The notes under the pieces are model-generated. The model did no database searches. It was not told the origin of the DNA and saw only the letters and a list, made by a program, of their open reading frames with translations. Made by a program: the position numbers and the translations under genes. A stretch of DNA of 9,173 nucleotides from an uncultured Prevotella sp. (GTDB lineage: Bacteria > Bacteroidota > Bacteroidia > Bacteroidales > Bacteroidaceae), in NCBI GenBank assembly GCA_937877595.1, contig CALFIY010000034.1, forward strand, positions 1 to 9,173, read 5' to 3'. This document shows positions 1 through 6,900 of this stretch, piece after piece. Positions within the stretch are counted from its first letter, which is position 1. Every line of letters starts with the position of its first letter.

Positions 1-694
1 AACTATTACTATGATGATTGTACTGGCATTATTTTCGCTGATAAGTAATTTCGGCGCAGGAGAAATATTTGGGGCAGTTCCGCAAATGACACAAAACGAG
101 ATTGTTAAGGATGGTGACTGGAGTGTTGTTTTTAATGCTACGGGAAGTGCAATCTGGCTATTTCTTGGATTTGAATTTGCGTGTCCGATGGCTGAGGAAA
201 ACAGAAAACCTCATAAAAACATTCCAAATGCAATGGTATTTGGTCTTGTCACGATATTTACAATATATTCTTTCTTTTCGGTGGCTGCAGCAAAATATTC
301 CAATGGTTTTGAACTGGAGAAGTCGCCAATTCCCCAGATTATAGCGGCTAAATCCATGATGGGTTATCCAGGATACCTGATAATATCATTATTAACAATT
401 TTTGCATCGTTTACAACAGCAAATGCATATATGTCAGCATACGTTAAACAAGAGCTTGACTTGGGAACACACATTTTATTTATAGCACAACTTGTAGCGG
501 CAGAAATTCTTTCCGAAGCGCGTACTGTTACATATGATTACTATCAAAACAGTATTAAACCGAAACCTCAAACAACAGAAAAAAAGGGCTGGCGCTGTAA
601 AATCTGCGGATATGTATATGAAGGAGAAAACTTACCTCCTGATTTTATTTGTCCGCTATGTAAGCATGGTGCGGCAGATTTTGAAAAAATCTAA
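1..694 (+). CDS. Chimeric ORF: APC amino-acid permease fragment fused to flavin-reductase/rubredoxin tail (5' partial)
   Basis: The frame is open to the left window edge, so the true start lies upstream; the Met at nt 11 is internal. Numbering from that Met, residues 1-140 look like the second half of an amino acid/polyamine/organocation permease, with hydrophobic segments near 3-20, 44-58, 72-94 and 120-140. From about residue 142 the protein becomes the end of an FMN-type flavin reductase domain (the LGTHILFIA strand and the VTYDYY region). It closes with a complete rubredoxin domain (about 192-227) whose iron ligands are visible as CKIC (C196, C199) and CPLC (C214, C217). The join falls within ANAYMSA (137-143, nt 419-439), a string that plausibly fits both parents. 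The permease lacks its later helices and the reductase lacks most of its FMN domain, so neither activity is assured. The gene is AT-rich compared with the genes downstream. A recombination product or an assembly join are both possible. Confidence 0.75.
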   Translation, partial: TITMMIVLALFSLISNFGAGEIFGAVPQMTQNEIVKDGDWSVVFNATGSAIWLFLGFEFACPMAEENRKPHKNIPNAMVFGLVTIFTIYSFFSVAAAKYSNGFELEKSPIPQIIAAKSMMGYPGYLIISLLTIFASFTTANAYMSAYVKQELDLGTHILFIAQLVAAEILSEARTVTYDYYQNSIKPKPQTTEKKGWRCKICGYVYEGENLPPDFICPLCKHGAADFEKI

Positions 695-958
695 TTATTT
701 AAACAGTATCTGAGATTTTCTATACAATAGCGTTGCGTAATTCATATAAAAATGTTTAAGCGGTTCTTTCGGCAATTGATCAACTTCAATGTTATAGCCT
801 TTTTTCTTAGCAATTTTTAAAACTTTTTCCTTATTTTCTTTGATACTTTGTGTTTTTAGGTATCCTTGCACCGCATAATGCACAACATCGGCATGATAAA
901 AATGCTGCGTGGACAAGTGATTGTTAACTATTTCATGCTGTTCGCGATTTACGGGCAA
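695..958 (-). CDS. Hypothetical protein fragment, convergent with the chimera
   Basis: I do not recognise this 87-residue protein. Its stop codon (695-697) is immediately next to the stop of the plus-strand chimera (692-694), so the two are convergent with no gap. The start is a TTG at 958. The frame stays open to 973 with no ATG, which suggests either the 3' end of a larger gene cut off near 973 or a non-gene. The translation is soluble, His/Lys/Tyr-rich, with motifs such as HFYHADVVHY and a basic central helix (KENKEKVLKIAKKKGY), and no signal peptide or membrane segment. The AT-rich, lysine-rich composition matches the chimera rather than the Prevotella-like genes to the right. No promoter was seen upstream, where the tandem repeats lie. 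Confidence 0.4.
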   Translation of the reverse strand: MPVNREQHEIVNNHLSTQHFYHADVVHYAVQGYLKTQSIKENKEKVLKIAKKKGYNIEVDQLPKEPLKHFYMNYATLLYRKSQILFK

Positions 959-961
959 ACA

Positions 962-1186
962 ATGCCACGCGACTTATACAAAAAATTAAAAGCCTTGTTT
1001 TTGAAAATTACAACAGCGCTGGCGAAAATTACAACAGCGCTGGCAAAAATTACAACAGCGCTGGCAAAAATAAAAACAGCGCTGGCAAAATTTAAAACAG
1101 CAGTGGTGAAAAAAGCAACGGCAGTGAAGAAAAAAATGAGGCAAAAAAGAGGACACTGTAACATTTTCTTGTATTTTTTCTTATGA
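962..1186 (+). CDS. Small Lys/Ala-rich heptad-repeat ORF
   Basis: This 74-residue ORF starts MPRDLYKKLKALFL and then reads three exact KITTALA heptads, followed by KIKTALA, KFKTAVV and KKATAVK before a lysine/arginine-rich end and a hydrophobic tail (IFLYFFL). The predicted product is a strongly cationic amphipathic helix. An ATG at 866 in the same frame would also work but would overlap the opposite-strand ORF, so 962 is preferred. The decayed repeats keep the lysine and small/hydrophobic spacing, which hints at selection on protein rather than pure DNA slippage. Against this, no ribosome site or Bacteroidetes -7 element was found, and the opposite strand is also open (1164-949), reading hydrophobic FASAVVI heptads. 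Whether it is expressed is uncertain. Confidence 0.35.
   Translation: MPRDLYKKLKALFLKITTALAKITTALAKITTALAKIKTALAKFKTAVVKKATAVKKKMRQKRGHCNIFLYFFL
1003..1149 (+). repeat. 21-bp tandem repeat array, about 7 units
   Basis: Units begin at 1003, 1024, 1045, 1066, 1087, 1108 and 1129. The consensus is roughly RAAAATTACAACAGCGCTGG plus C. The first three are near-identical, the fourth changes ATTACAAC to ATAAAAAC, and units five to seven decay progressively. Units one to four each contain the palindrome CAGCGCTG. Because 21 is a multiple of three, the reading frame is preserved through the array. It lies in the AT-rich left part of the window, between the convergent ORF pair and the glycosyltransferase promoter. 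Confidence 0.9.
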
Positions 1187-1209
1187 TGTTAAAAAACTCT
1201 ATAAAATAT

Positions 1210-1240
1210 TTTGAATTGACAGAAGTGTTTACGATATTTG
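1210..1240 (+). promoter_or_regulatory. Bacteroidetes-type promoter for the glycosyltransferase
   Basis: A TTTG at 1210-1213 is followed by a 19-bp spacer and GATATTTG at 1233-1240, one mismatch from the TAnnTTTG -7 consensus. The spacing matches characterised Bacteroides promoters. Transcription would start near 1245, giving a very short leader before the ATG at 1260 and no Shine-Dalgarno sequence, as is common in this phylum. Confidence 0.6.
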
Positions 1241-1259
1241 CACGGATATATAAACTATC

Positions 1260-2300
1260 ATGGCAGAATATCTGGTAACAATAGGCATGCCGGTCTATAA
1301 TGTGGAGAGGTACATACGTCGCTCGCTGGAGTCGGCCTTGGCTCAGACGTTTCCCAGCATAGAGTTTTTAATCTGCGACGACTGCGGTACGGACTCATCT
1401 ATCGACATTGTGAAGGAACTTCAGCAGCAGCATCCTCGTGGTAAGGATATTCGCATAGTGCGCCAGGAGCGCAACATGGGTATCGGCGCCGGCCGTAACC
1501 GCATGATGGACGAGGCGAAAGGGCGCTATTTCTACTCCATGGATGCCGACGACATCATAGTCCCCGAAACGATTGAACTTCTCTACAGGGCTATCAATGA
1601 GTACCAGGCGGAGGTGGCCTATGGCAGTTATGAACGAGTGTATGAGCACGACGGACAGATAGTGGGACGTGAGCCGTTCCCATATCCGAAGAGATTGTTT
1701 ACCGCCCCTGACGAATATGCCAGTTTTGTATACTATGAGGGTGTGCAGTGCATGAACTGGAATTTCCTGATGAACTTAGAGGTGGTGCGTCGCAATGGGC
1801 TGCGTGTCACTGCGGTGGGTCATGGCTACGGTGAGGACTTCACCTACACCATCGACTTGCCTACATATATCACTCGTGCCGTGCTGTTGCCCGACGTAAC
1901 TTACCAATATTTCAACCGCACGTTCAGCAACCGCGTCAAGCCAAAGAAGCAACTCTCGCACAAGCAACTGCTGCTTGCCATTGATGCCATAGATCGGAAA
2001 AAGAGGCGCGACGAACTGAAAGGCAAGCCATACTATGCCAAGCGCATGGCGCATCTGATGATGTTCGACTGCTCGTTTGCCTGTGAAATGCTGGGCAGGA
2101 GAAAGTCGTTTGACATACCGTTCACCAACCGCGAGATACGTGACGTGATGTGGCATCCGATGACGCTCAGCGAGATACTGCGTGCGCCAGCCGCCCGTGT
2201 ACACAATCTCTTCTACTGGTTGTTGAGCAAGTCGTGGCCATGGCTGTGCGTGCTGCTTCTGCAGCCTATTATAAAGCGTTATGGCGTGAAAAAACACTGA
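1260..2300 (+). CDS. Glycosyltransferase family 2 (GT-A fold)
   Basis: This 346-residue protein is predicted to transfer a sugar from a nucleotide-sugar donor to a glycan or lipid acceptor on the cytoplasmic side of the membrane. The N-terminal half is a typical GT2 domain: the IGMPVYNVERYI strand (residues 8-19), the CDDCGTDSS nucleotide-binding segment (39-47), the GIGAGRNRMM segment (74-83) and the metal-binding DADD (95-98) in the sequence SMDADDII. The second half (about 200-346) is basic. It ends in an aromatic/hydrophobic helix region (FYWLLSKSWPWLCVLLLQP) that may dock to the inner membrane; no full export signal is seen. The ATG at 1260 is the first in frame after the promoter and begins right at the conserved strand. 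The gene stands alone between its promoter and a strong hairpin, so no glycan locus context is available and the acceptor cannot be named. It is complete with no missing catalytic residue. Confidence 0.93.
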   Translation: MAEYLVTIGMPVYNVERYIRRSLESALAQTFPSIEFLICDDCGTDSSIDIVKELQQQHPRGKDIRIVRQERNMGIGAGRNRMMDEAKGRYFYSMDADDIIVPETIELLYRAINEYQAEVAYGSYERVYEHDGQIVGREPFPYPKRLFTAPDEYASFVYYEGVQCMNWNFLMNLEVVRRNGLRVTAVGHGYGEDFTYTIDLPTYITRAVLLPDVTYQYFNRTFSNRVKPKKQLSHKQLLLAIDAIDRKKRRDELKGKPYYAKRMAHLMMFDCSFACEMLGRRKSFDIPFTNREIRDVMWHPMTLSEILRAPAARVHNLFYWLLSKSWPWLCVLLLQPIIKRYGVKKH

Positions 2301-2331
2301 TGTCTATGGCATGCGGTGATGCCATAGACAT
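2300..2331. terminator. Bidirectional intrinsic terminator
   Basis: A perfect 12-bp stem (2301-2312 with 2319-2330, extendable by an A-T pair at 2300/2331) surrounds the 6-nt loop GCGGTG. It begins at the last base of the glycosyltransferase stop codon. On the plus strand it is followed by the T-rich TATCTTTCGTGTT. On the minus strand it is followed by CAG and then GTTTTTTC, a better T-tract. It can therefore end both the glycosyltransferase and the opposite-strand esterase transcripts. Confidence 0.8.
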
Positions 2332-2500
2332 ATCTTTCGTGTTCAGTTGAGTAATATTGTCTGCTACTTCCGGCAGCATTATTGTGCCTGCGGAGTGTAG
2401 CACGGGTTCCATTGTTCTTTGTGCCCGTCGGGGCAGTTGAAGATGCCCATCTCTATGCCAAGTTTGCCGGCTGTCTTCAAAGCGGTGCGACGAACTACTG
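2332..2500 (-). other. 3' region of the esterase transcript with an open, coding-like frame
   Basis: Between the esterase stop (2501) and the terminator, the minus strand holds an open frame that ends at 2379 and overlaps the last codons of the esterase in another frame. Its last ~35 residues (including KLGIEMGIFNCPDGHKEQW) read like normal protein with ordinary codon use. It could be a C-terminal extension lost by a frameshift near 2505-2530, or chance. The esterase family normally ends soon after its catalytic histidine, which argues for chance. Confidence 0.25.
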
Positions 2501-3865
2501 TCAGAGCGACTGCCGTGCCGGATCGGTCTTCGCAATTTCCTGTCGCATCCACTCCATGCACTTCTTCTGACTGCTGGGAAAGCGCCAGTGGCCGCTCGAG
2601 GGCGTGATGTCGTACTGTTTAGGTGCGGTGATGACATTCCATGCAGCCCACACCGATGTCGGCGAGCATGTGTCGTCGCTGTATCCCCACGACATGAAGG
2701 TGGGTACGCGGAGCCGCCGGGCGAAATTTACCACGTCGAAGTATTGCAGCGTCTCCACGGCTTGCCGCTGAGAGATGTCTATCTGTCCGTCCTTGTAGTA
2801 GCCAGAGAAAAACTTAGGCCATCCACCTGCGCGATGGTGCAGGAACCCCGTGAGGTCGCAGAGTGCAGGATAGAACGGAGCGCAGGCGGTGACCTTGTCG
2901 TTGAGCACTGCAGTGACGATGGTAAGGGCGCCGCCCTGTGAGCCGCCAGTGACGACGACGTTCCTGCCGTCCCATTCGGGAAGCGAGCAGAGGAAGTCGA
3001 CGGCACGCGCACATCCCACGTACACATCTTTATAATAATAGGTGTCCTTCGACTCCATGCCACGGCGCATGTAGTCGTCGCACTTCTTGTGCCGCATGGC
3101 ATTGTATTCGTCGTCAGGCAGTCGCTGGTCGTTGTCGTGGATTTCTATCTTGAGATATATGCATCCTTCCTGTGGAAAATAGTCGGAAGGAAATATTTTA
3201 GTGCTGCCAGCACCGGGAGGGCAGAGCACGACAGGGAACTTTGAGGTGAGTGGTGAATGGTTGGAGGCGCGAGGCATGGTCAGATAGCCTTGCATCCACT
3301 TGTTCTTGCCGACATGCAGGCGCACCAGACGGGTCACAAACTTGTCGTTGGTGGCATCGGGCACGTCGAAGTACTGTGGTTCCAGACTAACCTTGCGTGC
3401 ATCCTTAAGTGCCTGCTGCCAGAACTGGTCGAAGTCCTTGGGCATTGTGGTATACGGCTGTATGTCTTCGGGCGAGAAGGCCAGTTTCACGAGGTCGCTG
3501 TATTTCTTTCCGTCGGCAGCGACAAACTCGTACTTGCATGCCAGAAAGCCTGGCTCGGCCATCGTGCCCATGGGGATGATGGCCTCACCGTTGTTGAAGA
3601 CTACGGAGTCGCGTCCCTCGGGAAGTAGCATCTCAGGTCCCACTTTATAGTACACTTTTGTGCCTTTAAGCGGTACTCCGCCCTCCATTGCCCTTATGCT
3701 CAACTTGGCTGTCTGCCCTGTGGCATAATGGCTGTCAGGATGGTTGGGAGTGGCCACGACCTGTACGAAAGTCTTGCGCGCATTGCCATTCTCCTGTGCA
3801 AACTTCTGTGCGTGGGCTGTCGCTGTGGCAAGAAACAGGACGGCTGAAAACAATTTATAATTCAT
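2501..3865 (-). CDS. Secreted acetyl esterase, CE7/AXE1-like alpha/beta hydrolase
   Basis: This 454-residue protein should remove acetyl groups from sugars or oligosaccharides (acetylxylan esterase/cephalosporin C deacetylase family). A Sec signal peptide is evident (MNYKLFSAVLFLATATAHAQ). Residues ~30-130 form a beta-rich Ig-like domain and ~140-445 the hydrolase. The nucleophile elbow is GGSQGG with Ser309. The acid is probably Asp397 in SDDTCSPTSVWAAWN, a good match to the CE7 D-x-x-C-P-P-S pattern, and the base is His426 in SSGHW. Two CE7 hallmarks are altered: the RGQ motif is not present (the region reads IHDNDQR), and the usual HE is HW. This may mean a divergent subfamily or different substrate. 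It lies 45 bp downstream of the CE12-like esterase on the same strand and is probably co-transcribed with it. The start ATG sits inside a short ATGAATT repeat, and the two upstream ATGs of that repeat run into stops within 5 codons. Confidence 0.88.
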   Translation of the reverse strand: MNYKLFSAVLFLATATAHAQKFAQENGNARKTFVQVVATPNHPDSHYATGQTAKLSIRAMEGGVPLKGTKVYYKVGPEMLLPEGRDSVVFNNGEAIIPMGTMAEPGFLACKYEFVAADGKKYSDLVKLAFSPEDIQPYTTMPKDFDQFWQQALKDARKVSLEPQYFDVPDATNDKFVTRLVRLHVGKNKWMQGYLTMPRASNHSPLTSKFPVVLCPPGAGSTKIFPSDYFPQEGCIYLKIEIHDNDQRLPDDEYNAMRHKKCDDYMRRGMESKDTYYYKDVYVGCARAVDFLCSLPEWDGRNVVVTGGSQGGALTIVTAVLNDKVTACAPFYPALCDLTGFLHHRAGGWPKFFSGYYKDGQIDISQRQAVETLQYFDVVNFARRLRVPTFMSWGYSDDTCSPTSVWAAWNVITAPKQYDITPSSGHWRFPSSQKKCMEWMRQEIAKTDPARQSL

Positions 3866-3890
3866 ATTTCACAATTCATAATTCATAATT
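3859..3890 (-). repeat. ATGAATT direct repeats at the esterase start
   Basis: On the minus strand, ATGAATT occurs three times: at 3886-3880 and 3879-3873 in direct tandem, and at 3865-3859, where it forms the start codon and the first codons (Met-Asn-Tyr). The upstream two copies open tiny reading frames that stop within 5 codons. The region fills most of the 45-bp gap between the two esterase genes. It is AT-rich, as expected for a translation initiation region without a Shine-Dalgarno sequence. Confidence 0.7.
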
Positions 3891-3910
3891 TTCAACTCAG
3901 CAGTCTACAG

Positions 3911-6900
3911 TCATTTCACAAAGACTTTCTTGCCTCCAACGATGAGCAGCCCGTGGCGCTGAGAGAGCGCTGAAGTGCCGAGACGTTGTCCGCTTAGATT
4001 GTATATCTCAGTGGCTTTGGGCTGTGCAGTATTGACGGTGGGGAGAACGATTGCTGTCGGGTCTTTCTCGCCGAGTAGAGTCACCAGTTGTGCTACGATG
4101 CCAGGTGTCGTGGTGGTAGAATAGCCTTCGAGCATCAGTTTGCATGCCAGCGAGCCGTTGCTGTAATGGTTGTGGTCGGTGAAGCATTGTATGATGGCTT
4201 GTGCTGCGGCGTCGGCAGTGGCATATCCGTTGGCGGCATAGTCGGCTGTGTAGGCATTGAAGATGGCATCGGCGTTCTTGCCTATCTCGACAAATCCGAT
4301 GTAGGCATCGTCGCTTTGTGCACGCTGTTCGGCAACCTTTCTGACGATGTTGTCATAACTGTCCTTGCGGTAACTGTCGAAAGTGTGGGTAGTGGCGTTG
4401 TAGCCGCTGGCATAGTTAGACACTGCTCCATGCGGTGTGTATGTGTTGATGATAATCTGTGCTCCCAGTGCCTCGGCAGCGTCCAGATAATAGTCAACGT
4501 CGGCCTCGAAACTGTTGCCCATGCCATTTGTGCCGTTGTTACCAAACATTACCACGTCGCCAGGATATATGTCGCGCAGAACGCTGGCCAGTTTGCCCTG
4601 TGTGTAGTAAGTGCTGAGATTGCGTCCGCCGGCCCCGTTGTTCTGGAAGTCACACAGTTCGGCCAATTCTGGATAGTTGCCCTGAGTTTTGTTCAGGGTG
4701 TATGCCCACGAGCCGTTGTTGGCCGATGTCGAGTCGCCTATGTGGTGCACCACACGCTTGCCGCGCTTCTGCCGCTGTGCCTGCTTGGTGACGGTAATCT
4801 GTGCAATGCGGGCCACGCTGGTGGCATCGGATGCGGCAATGTGCAGGTCTATGACATCGAGCGTGGCAGGTATGGTGAAACTCTGTGTCGTCATCTCGCT
4901 GCTGCTGTCCAGTTCATAGCCTGCAAGATCGCTGTTCACGTAGCCAGTGGAGAGCACGCCCTGATATGTCACCTCTACGGTGTAGAATGATCCCTTCTGA
5001 ACATTGAAGTCGAACTGGAAGGCGCCTTCCAGATAATCGCTGGCGGCGTTTGTGGCCGATGGCGTGCCGCCTGCTGCAGGCGAGCCGCTCTTCAGACCAT
5101 AGCCGTTGACATCGTTGTACGACGTTTGCTGCCCAACGAGGGTAAAGCCCTCTGCTACGGCATCATCGTCGGCAAATCCGAAGTCGAACTTCATGCCGTG
5201 GATGTTTACCTTCACATCCTTTGTCAACATATTGCCTTCGCTGTTGTTACACGTAGCACGTATGATGATCTGTGTAGGCTGTGCTGCAGCCGTGACGCTG
5301 AGCAGCCTGCTATTGCTGTCGAAACTGATACCTTCAACTCCGCTAAGTGGTGTGGCTCCGTCCTTAGCGTAGGCAGCCAAGGCAACAGCGGTGTCAAACT
5401 CGTTGCCCTCGCCGTCGATGTGGGCAGCAGCAAATGTGGCTGTAGCGGTAGCATCGGCATCCATAGGTATTGTGATGCTTGTTGTGCTCTGTGTAAACCT
5501 GATGCTCTCAGCCGATGATGTCAGACTGAGGACGATGGTTTTCGTCATGCCGCCAATGCTCACCTGGACAGTGGCTGTACCTGCCTCTGCCGTCTCGGTC
5601 AGTGTGACTGTAGCCTTGTGGGAGTCGGTGGCATCTGGGGTGATGACAACCGACTGCTGCATATCTTCCTCCAGTACGCTCCATGTGGCCTGGCCGATGA
5701 TGGCATATCCGTTGGAATCGCTGACCGATGCGATGAGCACAGCCGACTCCTTGTTGGGGATAGACAATGTGGTCTTGTCGGCAGTCAGTGAGTAACTGTC
5801 GGTAGCAGGCTGTGGCGAGAATGCTTCGTATGTCGCCATGTCGACCGAACCAGTATTGCTGTTGCCCATGCCTATGCTGAAGTAGTTGGGACTTGAGGTC
5901 TCTGCCCACGGCAGCACTCCGCTGGTGGCAAGGAGTTGGCCGTCGGTTCTGTACACGAGGGCATAGCAGCGTTCGCTGCCCTTGTCGGCAGAAATGACCA
6001 CGTCATACCATGTTCCGCTGGTAAACTGCGCATCGCTGTCGCCGCTGGTCAGTGTGGTACCGTTGAGCGTGATAGTAGAGCCGCTGTAGTTGAGGCTTAC
6101 GGGACAAGTGTATCTGCTCGACGACCAGAACGGGTAGCCGCCAGTCAGCGTCACCACTGCTCCTGCATTGTTGAAGCGCAACCGTGTCTTGAAGACGAGT
6201 TGTCCTGCAGGCATGTCAATCGTCTGTGTCATAACGTGCGACTTCTTGACCGTAGCGGCTGTCAATCGTACGTATTTCGTGCCATTGCTGTCGCCAAGCA
6301 ACTGTGCGTTGTGCGAATCGCTGCCTGCAACACACCATCCGCCCACAATCAGGTCGCTGGCACTGCCATAGGTTTCTTCTGTGAGTTTGTAGCCTAGCAG
6401 AGCATCGGGATAGTCAGAGATTTTTGAAGGATAGCCGCCCAACGGCAGGATGTAGCCGACGGGTGTCGACAGGTTGCCCTGTGCCACAACATATTTTTCG
6501 GCCTTATATGTCTCGCCGTTGTAGGTGACGGTGGCAGACAGGCGTCCGAAGAAGTTCATAGGAACATCGCGCAGGTCGAAGGTAGTGGCTACCTCGCCGC
6601 TGTTGTTCACCGAGAAGGCACCGTAGGAGTCGCAGTACTGTCCCTCTGTGTCGTTCTGCGTCTTGAAGCCTTCGATGTCCCATACAACGTTGAAGTCGGT
6701 CACCTTGTCGCTTATCGTCTCCTCGGTAATCGTTGTGCCGTCTGTGCCGGTAATGTTGACAGTGTATGGATTGGAAAATGCCTCGTCGGGCGACGGGCCA
6801 AAGGTCAGCCTCTCAGCGCCTGTGAGCACTACACTGGCTATGCCTTCTACGTAGTTGGGGTCTTGCTCCATGACGTCGGTGCTTACTTTTATGTTGTCGA

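Noticed and set aside
686..719. AAAATCT / AGATTTT inverted repeat between the convergent genes as a terminator
   Set aside because: Only 7 A/T-rich pairs with a 20-nt loop and no T-tract; too weak to call.
1003..1149. CRISPR array
   Set aside because: Units are contiguous 21-bp tandem repeats with no unique spacers and no Cas genes nearby.
1776..2297. Minus-strand open frame opposite the glycosyltransferase
   Set aside because: Antisense to a gene with clear GT2 motifs, no promoter or domain; a shadow.
3257..3628. Plus-strand open frames opposite the CE7-like esterase
   Set aside because: No domain features, antisense to a well-supported gene.
4088..4990. Long plus-strand open frame (300 codons) opposite the CE12-like esterase
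   Set aside because: It is cysteine/valine-rich with no recognisable domain and lies wholly antisense to a strongly supported secreted enzyme; a compositional shadow.
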